A DNA stretch of 64,000 nt from Terriglobia bacterium (GTDB lineage: Bacteria; Acidobacteriota; Terriglobia; Bryobacterales; Bryobacteraceae), in assembly GCA_020073265.1 (NCBI GenBank), contig JAIQFN010000024.1:1-64000 (forward strand), given 5' to 3'. A model generated the notes under the pieces. It was not told where the DNA came from and searched no databases. It saw only the letters and a program-made list of their open reading frames with translations. The position numbers and the translations under genes were made by a program. This document shows, in pieces, positions 1-9,016 of this stretch. How positions within the stretch are numbered: the stretch's first letter is position 1; each line of letters begins with the position of its first letter.

Positions 1-76
1 TCAGCAGGACCAGCAGAACGTCGATCATCGGCGTGACGTTGATGATCGCCGCAACTTTGTGGGAACCGGCTGTCAT
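1..76 (-). CDS. ExbD/TolR-type biopolymer transport protein (N-terminal fragment)
   Basis: The gene runs off the left edge, so only the first 25 codons are visible. After the ATG at 76 the reading frame gives a short polar N-terminus and then the hallmark INVTPMIDVLLVLL. That is the start of the single transmembrane helix of ExbD/TolR proteins and includes the conserved Asp that carries protons in the ExbB-ExbD/TolQ-TolR motor. The partner motor protein and receptor would lie outside the window. The family call rests on this one motif; ExbD and TolR cannot be told apart here. Confidence 0.8.
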   Translation of the reverse strand, partial: MTAGSHKVAAIINVTPMIDVLLVLL

Positions 77-153
77 AGCCACGCCATGTTAGACACCGGA
101 AGACGCTTGGAGTTCCCGGCCGCGCACGCCCTGGAAGCAATCATAATGGCTGC

Positions 154-765
154 ATGTCGAAAGACGCGGCGTATCTGTTCATATTCGACGGCTTTGCGGA
201 TTGGGAGCCGGCGTTCGCGGTCGCGGAATTGCGGCGGAGCTTTGGATTCGCCACGCAGACGCTGGCTGCTACGAGAGAGCCGGTAGTCAGCATGGGCGGC
301 CTGCGGGTTGTCCCGGACGGCACGCTGAGCGAGCTCGACCCGGGCGCGGCGAGCATTCTGATTCTGCCCGGCGGCGATTCCTGGCTAAAGGGCGAACAGC
401 CCGCGGTGACGCCGGCGCTACGCTCGATGGCGGCGGCCCATCGGCCGGTCGCGGGCATCTGCGCGGCAACCCTGGCGCTCGCACACGCCGGTCTGCTGGA
501 CGACCGCTTGCACACCAGCAACGGGCGTGGCTTCATCGAAAGGCACGTGCCCGGCTATCGTGGCGCGAATTCCTATCGCGCCCTGCCGGCCATTTCCGAT
601 CGCGACGTCATCACGGCGAGCGGCCTCGCTCCGGTGGCTTTCGCGGTGGAGATCTTTCGCCGGTTGGCGCCGGCGAGCGCGCAGGACATCGCGGTTTATG
701 AGGCTCTGTACTCGCGCGGATTCGTGGCGGAGTTCCGGGAACTCGAGACGGCCTTCTCGCGCTAA
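154..765 (+). CDS. DJ-1/PfpI family protein (class I glutamine amidotransferase-like)
   Basis: A 203-residue soluble protein with the DJ-1/PfpI fold signature. An early acidic residue (Glu18 in DWEPA) sits where the family has its conserved Glu, and the nucleophile-elbow motif GICAAT has Cys at about residue 103. His and Gly residues follow in HTSNGRGF. Family members act as deglycases, chaperones or amidases, and the substrate cannot be read from sequence. It stands alone on the plus strand and converges on the next gene with a 4-nt overlap of the two stop ends. A CATAAT at 141-146 could be a -10 element, but no good -35 is present. Confidence 0.8.
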   Translation: MSKDAAYLFIFDGFADWEPAFAVAELRRSFGFATQTLAATREPVVSMGGLRVVPDGTLSELDPGAASILILPGGDSWLKGEQPAVTPALRSMAAAHRPVAGICAATLALAHAGLLDDRLHTSNGRGFIERHVPGYRGANSYRALPAISDRDVITASGLAPVAFAVEIFRRLAPASAQDIAVYEALYSRGFVAEFRELETAFSR

Positions 766-1166
766 GATCCCGCCTGATGGCTGACGCGCAGGCCCGACCA
801 CTCTTCGCACAGCAGGATGGAATTGGCCGGGTTCTGCGGCGAATACTTGAGCGACGCCGCTTGTCCGATCAGGCGCTCGGGGTCGGCGGGCAGGTAATCG
901 CGCAATTTCGAAATATCCTGCGACGCCGTGTAGGCGACTCCGCGGACCGAATAGGAGTAGAAGACCGTATCGGGGCTGAGGTCGGTGATGGTGGCGTCTC
1001 CCAGGCGGCCATGCAGATTTACGGTCAGCCGGCGGCGCTGCTCCTTGTCCTTGGGTTTGCGGCGCAGGCGAATGACGAGGTAGATGCCCGCTGCCAGGAG
1101 CACCAACGCCGCCGCGAGGATGGCGATCTGCTCAAGCCTCGGCAACGACCACATTTTCGAGAACAC
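762..1166 (-). CDS. Small membrane-anchored protein, DUF3592-like
   Basis: 134 residues: one N-terminal transmembrane helix (about residues 14-33), a basic [14 protein letters not shown] stretch, then a soluble domain containing [20 protein letters not shown]. That domain resembles the small DUF3592-type beta domains (conversion of Y-S-Y-x-V-x-G-x-x-Y). The start overlaps the end of the FAH hydrolase gene by 35 nt; a second ATG at 1154 would reduce this. It is the last gene of the hslV-hslU-lipoprotein-FAH run and is probably cotranscribed. No enzymatic role can be assigned. Confidence 0.6.
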   Translation of the reverse strand: MFSKMWSLPRLEQIAILAAALVLLAAGIYLVIRLRRKPKDKEQRRRLTVNLHGRLGDATITDLSPDTVFYSYSVRGVAYTASQDISKLRDYLPADPERLIGQAASLKYSPQNPANSILLCEEWSGLRVSHQAGS

Positions 1167-1869
1167 CGATGCCCGCGATATCGATTTGAACTTTCGATCC
1201 CGGTTGAAGCGGACCGACTCCCGGCGGAGTCCCGGTGGCGATCAGGTCACCCGGCTCGAGCGTCATAAAGGCACTGATGTAAGCAATTATCGCATCCACG
1301 CCGAACAGCATTTCGGTGGCGGCGCCGTCCTGGCGGACTTCGCCGTCCACCAGCGTGCGGATGCGAAACTTCGCGAAGTCGGCTTCTTCGCGCGGGATCA
1401 GGCAGGGGCCGGCCGCGCAGAAAGTATCGAAGCCTTTTCCGCGCGTCCACTGTCCGTCCTTCTTCTGCAGGTCGCGCGCCGTGACGTCGTTCACGCAGGT
1501 GTAGCCCAGAATGTAACCGGACGCTTCCGCGGGCTGGACGTTGCGCGCGCGTTTGCCGATGACGACGCCGAGTTCGCCCTCGAAATCGACGCGTTGGGAG
1601 AGCTTCGGGTAGACGATCGCGTCGCCGGAAGCGATCAGCGAAGAGGGCGGCTTGAGAAAGATCAATGGCTCAGCGGGAACTTCGTTGCCAAGTTCCTTGG
1701 CGTGCTCGGCGTAGTTGCGGCCCACGCAGACGATCTTGGTGGGCGCACAGGGCGGCAGGAGCCTGGCGCCCGCCGGCAGGGCGTCCAGGTTGCCGCAACG
1801 CACGTCCGGATCGGAATCGCTCGCGGTGGGGCGTGTGTTCGGATTCAAGCTGTAGCGGATGATTTTCAT
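1132..1869 (-). CDS. Fumarylacetoacetate hydrolase family protein
   Basis: 245 residues of the FAH superfamily, whose members hydrolyse, decarboxylate or isomerise beta-diketo and hydroxymuconate-type acids with a divalent metal. Visible landmarks are [11 protein letters not shown], the metal-site region [11 protein letters not shown], the NDVTARDLQ segment and the C-terminal [11 protein letters not shown] loop, all in family order. The length is typical for the single-domain FAHD1/HpcE-like branch. The ATG at 1869 overlaps the upstream lipoprotein stop as ATGA, indicating translational coupling. Substrate candidates include oxaloacetate or acylpyruvates, and sequence alone does not decide between them. 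Confidence 0.85.
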   Translation of the reverse strand: MKIIRYSLNPNTRPTASDSDPDVRCGNLDALPAGARLLPPCAPTKIVCVGRNYAEHAKELGNEVPAEPLIFLKPPSSLIASGDAIVYPKLSQRVDFEGELGVVIGKRARNVQPAEASGYILGYTCVNDVTARDLQKKDGQWTRGKGFDTFCAAGPCLIPREEADFAKFRIRTLVDGEVRQDGAATEMLFGVDAIIAYISAFMTLEPGDLIATGTPPGVGPLQPGSKVQIDIAGIGVLENVVVAEA

Positions 1870-2846
1870 GGCGCGATGGCCTCGACGGGATTGCATGGCT
1901 CGCTGGCGTTGCCGGACTGATCGACGGCCACGATGCGATACCGGTAGTGCTTGCCGGACTCCACGTTGCGGTCCGAATAACTGGGAGCTTCCAGGCCGGC
2001 GGCGATCTGAACAAATTGGCCCGCTTCTTCGGAACGCGAGATTCGATACTCCTTGAAATCCGGCTCGGTGTTCCGCTCCCAGGCCAGTTCGACGGAGCCG
2101 ATGCCGGCCGATGCGGTCAGCCCCGCGGGAACAGCGGGCGGGAAGATGTCCTTGGGCGTGATGGCGACGGGGCCGGCAACTTCGCTCACGGTTTTGCCGC
2201 GGACCGCTTCGACGTAATACTCGTAGGCCTTGCCATATTCGGTAGCGGCGTCCAGGTAGGTTGGCTGCTCGACGGTGGCGAGCAGGGACGGCTCCTTCTC
2301 GTCGCCGGTTTTGCGGTAGACGCGGAACTGATTTGTTCCCGCAGCGGTCCAGGCAACGGCGACGCCGCGCGGGACGGCTTCCGCTTTGACGTTGGCCGGT
2401 GTTGCGAGGGGCTGGTCGACGGTCAGCGGCACCAGGTTCGACCAACCCGAATACCGTCCCTTGGCGTTGGTGAGACGCACGGCGACGATCACATCCTGGC
2501 CGACGAACTGCTGCGCCGCCACCGGAACGCGCACCGGTCCCGTGCTCGGAGTGGGCGTGACGTCGGCGCGAGTGGCCGTGGAAGCCCAGCGGTCGATTTG
2601 GAACTCGGGGCCGGCGTTCGGGCCGACTCGCAACTCCACGCTGCCGACCGTTTTCAACACCAGACCCTCGGTGGTCGTGGCCGGGATGGTGAAGGTGACG
2701 TCGATCCGGTTGCCGCGCTCCACCGCTTTCAGGTCAGTGATCGCAGTCGGGATGTTGACCGCCGGATATAGCGGCTCGCCCACTGAGCCGCATCCGATGG
2801 TGAATGCGCACCCGAGCACGCACAGGATAATGACGGACGCGCGCAT
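1866..2846 (-). CDS. Lipoprotein with fibronectin type III domains
   Basis: 326 residues. The N-terminus [12 protein letters not shown] leads to a lipobox FTIGC with Cys19, so it is a predicted lipoprotein. After a beta-rich region there are two FN3-like modules, roughly residues 150-235 and 236-326. These contain the typical W-x-x-x and Y-x-Y-x-V-x-A repeats, for example YEYYVEAV and [11 protein letters not shown]3 modules normally mediate protein or glycan contacts at the cell surface. The gene lies directly between hslU (adjacent) and the FAH gene (4-nt overlap), an odd operon partner for a cytosolic protease. Confidence 0.8.
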   Translation of the reverse strand: MRASVIILCVLGCAFTIGCGSVGEPLYPAVNIPTAITDLKAVERGNRIDVTFTIPATTTEGLVLKTVGSVELRVGPNAGPEFQIDRWASTATRADVTPTPSTGPVRVPVAAQQFVGQDVIVAVRLTNAKGRYSGWSNLVPLTVDQPLATPANVKAEAVPRGVAVAWTAAGTNQFRVYRKTGDEKEPSLLATVEQPTYLDAATEYGKAYEYYVEAVRGKTVSEVAGPVAITPKDIFPPAVPAGLTASAGIGSVELAWERNTEPDFKEYRISRSEEAGQFVQIAAGLEAPSYSDRNVESGKHYRYRIVAVDQSGNASEPCNPVEAIAP

Positions 2847-4205
2847 CTAGAGGATGTACCGGCTCAGGTCCTGATCCTTGACGATATCGGCCAGTTGCTT
2901 GCGCACATAGGCGGCGTCGATCCGCATGTTTTTCTTCTTGAGGTCGGGCCCGGCAAAGGAGATTTCTTCGAGCAGCTTTTCCATGATGGTGTGCAGGCGG
3001 CGCGCGCCGATGTTCTCCGCGCCCTCGTTGACGCGCGCGGCGTAGCGCGAGATTTCCTCGATGGAATCGTCGGTGAAGGTGAGCTTGATGCCCTCGGTAT
3101 CCATCAGCGCGGTGTACTGTTTCACCAGCGCGTTCTTGGGTTCGCGCAGGATGCGGATGAAGTCGGCTTCCGACAGCGGCTTCAGCTCGACGCGGATGGG
3201 AAAGCGGCCCTGCAGCTCGGGGATCAGGTCGCTGGGCTTGGAGACGTGGAACGCCCCGGCGGCGACGAACAGGATGTGGTCGGTGCGCACGAAGCCATGC
3301 CGCGTGTTCACGGTGGTGCCTTCGACGATGGGGAGAATGTCGCGCTGCACGCCTTCGCGGCTGACATCGGGACCATGCCCGGATTCGCGGCCGGCGATCT
3401 TGTCGATCTCGTCCAGAAATATGATGCCGCTGCGCTCCACGCGTTCCAGCGCCACGCGGGTCACCTGGTCCATGTCGATCAGCTTCTGTTCTTCTTCCTG
3501 GACCAGGTATTCGGCGGCTTCGGCGACGCGCATCTTGCGTTTGCGCGTGCGCTGGCCGAACAGGCCGGGCAGGACGTCTTTCAGGTTGACGTCCATCTCC
3601 TCCAGGCCGGCGTTGGTGGAAATTTCAAACGTGGGTCCGCGCTCGCGCACGTCGATTTCGACGATGCGGTCGTCCAGTTTGCCGGCGCGCAGCTTCTCGC
3701 GCAGTTTCTCGCGGGTGCGCTCGGCGCTTTCGGACGCCTCGGGCTGCGGGGGCATCAGCAGATCGAGCAGGCGCTCCTCGGCGTTGCGCTCGGCGCGGTC
3801 GGCCACTTCTTCCAGGCGCTCCTCGCGCACCATGTCGATGGAGATGTCCACCAGGTCGCGAATCATGGCTTCCACGTCGCGCCCCACGTAGCCCACTTCG
3901 GTGAACTTGCTGGCTTCCACTTTGAGGAACGGCGAATTGGCCAGTTTGGCGAGGCGGCGCGCGATCTCGGTTTTGCCGACGCCGGTGGGACCGATCATGA
4001 GAATGTTCTTGGGCATGACCTCGTCGGCCATGTCGGGATCCAGCTTCTGGCGGCGAATGCGGTTGCGGAGCGCGATGGCGACGGCGCGCTTGGCGTCGGC
4101 CTGGCCGATGACGTACTTGTCGAGTTCCTGGACGATTTCGCGCGGCGTCAGCTCGTCGAGCAGCGGCGTTTCATCGAGCGCCTGGCCGGGCAGGAAAATT
4201 ACCAT
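2847..4205 (-). CDS. hslU: ATP-dependent protease ATPase subunit HslU (ClpY)
   Basis: 452-residue AAA+ unfoldase that feeds substrates to the HslV peptidase. Seen in order are [15 protein letters not shown], Walker [10 protein letters not shown] (Lys near residue 78), the pore loop GYVGRD, an acidic I-domain, Walker [10 protein letters not shown], the arginine/sensor region, and the C-terminal DLSRYIL tail that docks into HslV. Its length matches the family. The start is set by TGATG coupling to the hslV stop (1-nt overlap), so the two subunits are translated together. Confidence 0.97.
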   Translation of the reverse strand: MVIFLPGQALDETPLLDELTPREIVQELDKYVIGQADAKRAVAIALRNRIRRQKLDPDMADEVMPKNILMIGPTGVGKTEIARRLAKLANSPFLKVEASKFTEVGYVGRDVEAMIRDLVDISIDMVREERLEEVADRAERNAEERLLDLLMPPQPEASESAERTREKLREKLRAGKLDDRIVEIDVRERGPTFEISTNAGLEEMDVNLKDVLPGLFGQRTRKRKMRVAEAAEYLVQEEEQKLIDMDQVTRVALERVERSGIIFLDEIDKIAGRESGHGPDVSREGVQRDILPIVEGTTVNTRHGFVRTDHILFVAAGAFHVSKPSDLIPELQGRFPIRVELKPLSEADFIRILREPKNALVKQYTALMDTEGIKLTFTDDSIEEISRYAARVNEGAENIGARRLHTIMEKLLEEISFAGPDLKKKNMRIDAAYVRKQLADIVKDQDLSRYIL

Positions 4206-4744
4206 CAGCCCAGCTCCTCGAAGCTGATGGTCTGATTCGTGTAGATGCAGATTTCTCCGGCGATCTTCATGGCTTTCTCGGCGATTTCTTTCGCTCCCAG
4301 TTTAGTATTTTCGAGCAGCGCCGTAGCCGCTGCCTTGGCGAAGGGGCCGCCGGAGCCGATGGAGGCCACCTCGTTGTCGGGCTCGATCACGTCGCCGTTG
4401 CCGCTGACGATATAGGTGTTCTGCAGATCGGCCACCAGCAGCAGGGCTTCCAGGTGGCGCAGCACGCGATCGGTGCGCCACTCCTTGGCCAGCTCGACGA
4501 CGGCGCGAGCCAGATTGCCGTTGTGCTGTTCGAGCTTGGACTCGAAGCGCGCGAAGAGCGCGAAGGCGTCGGCGGTGGATCCGGCGAAGCCCGCCACGAT
4601 CCGGTCGTTGTACAGGCGCCGCAGTTTCCTGGCGGACGATTTCAGCACTTCCTGGCCGAGCGTGACTTGCCCGTCGCCCGCCATGATGACTTTGCCGTTC
4701 CTGCGCACGCACAGGATGGTGGTGGAACGTACTCTTGGTTGCAT
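4205..4744 (-). CDS. hslV: ATP-dependent protease peptidase subunit HslV (ClpQ)
   Basis: 179-residue threonine peptidase of the proteasome-like HslUV complex. The catalytic N-terminal Thr is in [13 protein letters not shown], followed by [35 protein letters not shown] and IGSGGPFA, all conserved. The mature enzyme should begin at Thr8, so a 7-residue leader (MQPRVRS) must be removed; in E. coli only Met is removed. It is the first gene of a minus-strand operon continuing into hslU. About 90 nt separate it from the next upstream gene and probably hold the promoter. Confidence 0.96.
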   Translation of the reverse strand: MQPRVRSTTILCVRRNGKVIMAGDGQVTLGQEVLKSSARKLRRLYNDRIVAGFAGSTADAFALFARFESKLEQHNGNLARAVVELAKEWRTDRVLRHLEALLLVADLQNTYIVSGNGDVIEPDNEVASIGSGGPFAKAAATALLENTKLGAKEIAEKAMKIAGEICIYTNQTISFEELG

Positions 4745-4832
4745 CGAAGATCTCTCGGCTTTCGATTCAGCGTGGATAGCGCTGCGATTGCGGTGGAAAT
4801 CCTATTCTAGCGCAGCGAGCGCGATGCGCCGG

Positions 4833-5273
4833 TCATTGCCGCGGCGGAGGCGGGGGTCGCCGTATGATGTCGTCGACTGTAGCGATCAGCGCGTTCAGGC
4901 GTTCCTCGGTATGCTGTTGTGACTCGGCTAGGTGTCTGAGGGCTTCATCGGTGCGATCCTGTGACACTCTCTGCAACTGAGCGAGCTCAGCCAAGCTTTC
5001 AGACAAGTTTGCTTGCTTGTCGGCCAGCTCGCTGACGGCGTCTTGCGTTTCGATCTGCGCCTCCGCCAGTCGATTGACTTGGCCGGCAATAAGCCTCGTA
5101 ACGTCATTGAGGGTCTCAGTGTTTGCAGCCAAAGATGTAAGGCCAGTCGCCATTGCGGCGAGGCTTGCTGTAAGCGATGCGACGTCGGCTGTGAGCGACG
5201 TGACGTCGGTTGTCAGCGACGCCAGCGCATTTTCGATGCGATCGATTCTGCCGTTTCCGTTTGGCTCGGCCAT
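4833..5273 (-). CDS. Coiled-coil protein of unknown function
   Basis: 146 residues that are almost entirely helical coiled coil. Heptad-like repeats such as SLTADVASLTASL run from about residue 15 to 125, and the protein ends in IIRRPPPPPRQ. There is no signal peptide or transmembrane helix. Proteins of this style are usually annotated hypothetical, and it could be a structural or scaffolding protein. It is transcribed toward hslV and lies just downstream of the cation-exchanger-like gene on the same strand. Confidence 0.6.
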   Translation of the reverse strand: MAEPNGNGRIDRIENALASLTTDVTSLTADVASLTASLAAMATGLTSLAANTETLNDVTRLIAGQVNRLAEAQIETQDAVSELADKQANLSESLAELAQLQRVSQDRTDEALRHLAESQQHTEERLNALIATVDDIIRRPPPPPRQ

Positions 5274-5289
5274 CTACCGCAATTATCCC

Positions 5290-6525
5290 CTATCTCGCCG
5301 CCGCGACATGCGTGCGCCACAGCTTGGCGAATTCAGTGAAAGCCAGGGGTTTCCGCTGCCCGATGAGCAGCCGCAGCAGTTCCCAACCCGCCCAGACGAA
5401 ATACGCGACCGTGATCCAAAAGTGCACGTGCGTTGCGAGCTGGCCCCAAAATTTCACGCCCGGCGGAATGGCGGAGAATGCGAACTGAACGAACCAGAGC
5501 ACGAACAGCGCGCTTGCTTCCCACCACGCCAGCTCCATGTTGACCAGGAACAGCATTCCCACCAACTGCTGGCCCAGCGTCATGAGCACTTCCAGCTTCT
5601 GCTGATCGTCCAGATGCAGCGACGAGACGTGCCCGGCACCGAGCGAGAGGACCACCGGCAGCATCGCCGCCAGCAGCGTCCATTGGTTGATGTTGCTCGA
5701 CACCATGTTCATCAGCGCCATGGGCGCGCGATGGACGGTGCGCGCCCAGTAGAACGTGGACAGGAATTCAGGGAACTCCGAGACGAACGGCGCCACCCAC
5801 TGGATGAAAACAAAGCTGGGCACGCCCAGGCGGATGGAGATGGCGAACAGGCTGCCCACGAACGGGTCGGTCGAGAAATAGATCAGGACGCCGCCCAGCA
5901 GGAACAGGCCGCCGATCAGGGCGATGCGGCGGCGGCGCGGCGAGAGAACGATGGCGCGCGGAATGCGCTCCAGGTCCTCGATGCCTTCTTCTTCCTGCGG
6001 AGGCATCTTGCCGAGCAACATGAGATAGGCGGCATAGATGGCGACCAGGATCACCGCGTCGAACAAGCTTAGGGATCCCTTCAAAACCACGATGCCCACC
6101 CAGACCAGACCCGGCAACAAGCTGACGACTTGTACGCTGTGCTCGCCTTCGAGCACAACCCGGCGCAGCGGTTTGCCCTCGCGTCTGCGATGGACCACGG
6201 CGGCCGCGCAATAAATCATCGGCCAGCCGAGTCCGGTGAGCAGGCGCAGCGCACCGGTGAGGTTGGCGAACAAGTAGGGCAATTGCTGCCGCCACGCCAG
6301 CACGGCTTCCACTGCGAACTCGGGGAGCGTCTGCATCCAGGCCAGGATCGCGAGCGCGACGCCTTGCGCGATGAAAAATTGCGCCGATTCCGCCGCCCAC
6401 GCGATCACCATGGCGGCCAGCAGAATGCTTGGAGCGGCCCACAAGATGGTCTGCGGGCTTCTTTGCTGAATGGAAGGCTCGGCGGCCAGCAGCAAGAGCG
6501 GCGCGAGCCAGATCGCTTTCGCCAT
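5290..6525 (-). CDS. Sodium/calcium exchanger-like membrane protein (CaCA superfamily)
   Basis: 411 residues with about ten hydrophobic helices split by a charged central loop (around residues 170-200). Two alpha-repeat-like motifs are visible: TLPEFAVEAVLAW followed by ANLTGALRL in the first half, and SEFPEFLSTFYWA followed by NMVSSNINQ in the second. This inverted-repeat pattern with conserved Glu in an 'S/T-x-PE' motif is the ion-binding signature of Ca2+/cation antiporters. Which ions it exchanges is unknown. The stop of nadB lies one base upstream of its start, so the two are probably cotranscribed. Confidence 0.7.
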   Translation of the reverse strand: MAKAIWLAPLLLLAAEPSIQQRSPQTILWAAPSILLAAMVIAWAAESAQFFIAQGVALAILAWMQTLPEFAVEAVLAWRQQLPYLFANLTGALRLLTGLGWPMIYCAAAVVHRRREGKPLRRVVLEGEHSVQVVSLLPGLVWVGIVVLKGSLSLFDAVILVAIYAAYLMLLGKMPPQEEEGIEDLERIPRAIVLSPRRRRIALIGGLFLLGGVLIYFSTDPFVGSLFAISIRLGVPSFVFIQWVAPFVSEFPEFLSTFYWARTVHRAPMALMNMVSSNINQWTLLAAMLPVVLSLGAGHVSSLHLDDQQKLEVLMTLGQQLVGMLFLVNMELAWWEASALFVLWFVQFAFSAIPPGVKFWGQLATHVHFWITVAYFVWAGWELLRLLIGQRKPLAFTEFAKLWRTHVAAAR

Positions 6526-6526
6526 G

Positions 6527-8080
6527 CTATTCGAACCTCACGGCGCCGCCGCGCGAGACCACCGAATGCTTCGCGAAGGAGTCATCCTTTTGAGGATAGT
6601 CGAGCCGGTAATGCGCGCCCCGGCTTTCGCGCCGCGCGAGCGCGCTGGCAGCCATGAGACTCGCGACAGTATGCATGTTGCGGAGTTCGTAGTCGGCCAC
6701 GGTTGAACACGGCTGAGAGGGGATGTCCTGGCTGAGCTTTTGGATGGCGGCGGCGATCCCCTGGCCCGTGCGGACGATCCCGCAGTATTGCCAGGCGAGC
6801 GCGCGTAGCTCGGGCTCGGTGAGCTTGGGGCGCCTGGCAGGTTCGAGATCAACGGGCGTTGAGGACGCTTCCGCCGCATCGCGTATCGCGCGGCCGGCCC
6901 TCTCGCCGTACACCAGTCCTTCGAGCAGCGAATTGCTAGCCAGCCGGTTGGCGCCGTGGACTCCGGTGCAGGCTGCCTCGCCGGCGGCGTACAGTCGCGC
7001 GATGCTGGTTCGGCCGTCCAGATCGGTGCGGACGCCGCCCATGGCGTAATGCGCGGCAGGATGCACGGGCGCGGGCTGGCTCGCCAGATCGATGCCGTAG
7101 CGCAAACAGGTTTCGTAGATGCGCGGGAAGCGCGTGCGCAGATGCTCGCGTCCGAAATGCGTCAGGTCCAGAAAAACGTGCTGGCCGCCGGTGCGTTCGA
7201 TCTCGCTGACGATGGCGCGGGCTACGATATCGCGCGCCGCCAGCTCGCGCATGGGATGGTAGCGCTCCATGAAACGTTCTCCGGCGGCATTCCGCAGGAT
7301 CGCGCCTTCGCCGCGCAGGGCTTCCGAGAGCAGGAATCGCGGCGCTCCCGGAACGTATAGCGCCGTGGGATGGAACTGGACGAACTCCAGATCGCTGATT
7401 TCGGCCCCGGCGCGATAGGCCGCGGCAACTCCATCGCCGGTGGCCACGTCGGGGTTGGTGGTGTCGCGGAAGACGCGCCCCAGGCCGCCGGTCGCCAGCA
7501 GAACCGCACGGGCGCGAACCGCCAGCAATTCGCCGGACGCTTCATCCAGCACCAGTGCGCCGGCAATGCCGCCTTGCGAATCCGGCAACAGATCGGTCAT
7601 CGCGCCGAAGCTGCGGAACTCGACGTTGGGTAGCGACGCGGCCTTGCGGGCCAGCGTGCGCGCGATCTCCTGGCCGGTGGAATCGCCGTGGGCGTGCAAC
7701 ACCCGGCTGCGGCTGTGCGCTCCCTCGCGCGCGAAAAGCAGCTTGGAGCCCTCGCGATCGAACTCGGCGCCCCACGCGATCAACTCCTCGACGCGCGGCG
7801 GCCCTTCCTCCACCAGCACGCGCACCGCGCCCGGGTTCGAAAGCCCATCGCCGGCGCGAATGGTGTCTTGCTCATGCAGCGAGACCTCGTCATCCTCGGC
7901 CAAGGCCGCGGCAATCCCGCCTTGCGCGTACTCAGACGACGATTCGTGCAGGCTGTTCTTGGTGACCACCAGCACGCGCCCGCGCCCGGCCAGCTCGATA
8001 GCCGCGCGGAGGCCGGCGACACCAGCGCCGATCACCAGAAAATCGGGTTGGATCTGTTGGGGGAGGGACTGAATACCCAC
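6527..8080 (-). CDS. nadB: L-aspartate oxidase
   Basis: About 517 residues. It oxidises L-aspartate to iminoaspartate, the first step of de novo NAD synthesis (with NadA). It has the FAD dinucleotide motif VIGAGVAGLRAA, the SSEYAQGGIAAAL segment, the active-site region HGDSTGQEIA, and PAAHYAMGGVRTD, which together are typical of NadB rather than fumarate reductase. The C-terminal helical domain is complete. I favour the GTG at 8080; a TTG at 8089 is also in frame, and neither has a clear ribosome binding site. nadA and nadC are not in the window. Confidence 0.92.
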   Translation of the reverse strand: MGIQSLPQQIQPDFLVIGAGVAGLRAAIELAGRGRVLVVTKNSLHESSSEYAQGGIAAALAEDDEVSLHEQDTIRAGDGLSNPGAVRVLVEEGPPRVEELIAWGAEFDREGSKLLFAREGAHSRSRVLHAHGDSTGQEIARTLARKAASLPNVEFRSFGAMTDLLPDSQGGIAGALVLDEASGELLAVRARAVLLATGGLGRVFRDTTNPDVATGDGVAAAYRAGAEISDLEFVQFHPTALYVPGAPRFLLSEALRGEGAILRNAAGERFMERYHPMRELAARDIVARAIVSEIERTGGQHVFLDLTHFGREHLRTRFPRIYETCLRYGIDLASQPAPVHPAAHYAMGGVRTDLDGRTSIARLYAAGEAACTGVHGANRLASNSLLEGLVYGERAGRAIRDAAEASSTPVDLEPARRPKLTEPELRALAWQYCGIVRTGQGIAAAIQKLSQDIPSQPCSTVADYELRNMHTVASLMAASALARRESRGAHYRLDYPQKDDSFAKHSVVSRGGAVRFE

Positions 8081-8194
8081 ATGGTACAACGATACAGTGC
8101 TCGATCATCAACTAACGGCTTGCGCGGCTGAAAAGCTCCCAATCGAAACGAAGCCCCCACGCCTCTTTTACGGAAGCCGGCCGCGTTGCAGTCG

Positions 8195-8641
8195 TTAGTT
8201 GCGTCCAGCCATTTGCTTCTTGAAACGCCGCCGACTCAGAAACATGCCGATGAACGGCGTCTCATCAGGAAGCTTGGAAGTAAGCTGGCCCTGATCGAAC
8301 CCCGAGCTTTCCGCGTAATCCTCATGATGCGGGTAGGGATCCCCGGTTGGCGGCGCAACCACCACGGTCCGCGGAGCGTAGGGATCTGCCTCCTCCTGGG
8401 GAGCTCCACCGGCAGGATTCTTCGGGGTTGGAGCAAGCCTGTGCATTTCCAGAAAACTGAATAGGGTCATCCAGGCCCCAATCAAACAGCCAATCAAGAG
8501 CAACAGGCTCTGCCACCACGCGAGACCAGCTATTGCGCTGTAAGTCATGACGCCCGCGATGGCGACTGTCGAAATCACCACGTACAAAAAGGCGAACTTC
8601 GGCTGACTTGCAAGCGAACCATTCAACAAATGTTTAGGCAT
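8195..8641 (-). CDS. Hypothetical protein with two transmembrane helices
   Basis: 148 residues. Two hydrophobic helices (about 17-35 and 42-65) are followed by a proline-rich hydrophilic tail ending RRRFKKQMAGRN. The start is supported by an AGGGAGA ribosome binding site about 6 nt upstream. I do not recognise the family. It is upstream of nadB on the same strand, separated by about 115 nt, so cotranscription is uncertain. Confidence 0.55.
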   Translation of the reverse strand: MPKHLLNGSLASQPKFAFLYVVISTVAIAGVMTYSAIAGLAWWQSLLLLIGCLIGAWMTLFSFLEMHRLAPTPKNPAGGAPQEEADPYAPRTVVVAPPTGDPYPHHEDYAESSGFDQGQLTSKLPDETPFIGMFLSRRRFKKQMAGRN

Positions 8642-9016
8642 GATATTTCTCCCTCAACGTCGTGAAAACCTAAGCGCACCCATACCCGCGAACAAACCTG
8701 CACCTCGAGTACCGTTTCAAAAGAAGCAGTCCTTGGGGCATTCAGAGCAGGCATAATTGCGAGCGGGTGATCTTGCCGGTCTCGTTTCCCCGGGGCTATA
8801 TCGCCCAGACATGGTGCATTTTGCTCATCGATTTGGCGCAAGTGGCCGGGCGGCGATCTGTTCTCAATGGGACGGCAAAATGACGGCCCGCTAGGTCCGC
8901 GGTTTCAAGTGCGGCCTTGTGAGGTGCTGCGGAGTCTGGGCTTATTTCCCGTGATGCCGGAAATGTAAACTGATGATTCGGCGACGGTTAGAAGTACCTT
9001 ATGGTACAACGATTGT
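8642..9016. other. Intergenic region between divergent genes; no gene seen
   Basis: 375 nt between the divergently transcribed two-helix membrane protein and aroB. I see no credible coding frame, RNA gene or strong hairpin. It must contain both promoters. The 3' end carries ATGGTACAACGAT at 9001-9013, just before the aroB start. Confidence 0.5.

Noticed and set aside
1947-2771. Long open frame opposite the FN3 lipoprotein
   Set aside because: Shadow of the real minus-strand gene. No family features, and high GC makes long antisense frames common.
2895-4235. 446-codon plus-strand frame opposite hslU
   Set aside because: Antisense to a well-conserved gene, with low-complexity His/Gly/Asp composition typical of antisense translation.
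8623-8841. 72-codon minus-strand frame upstream of the two-helix protein
   Set aside because: No ribosome binding site, overlaps the real start with its AGGGAGA site, and its sequence has no protein-like pattern.
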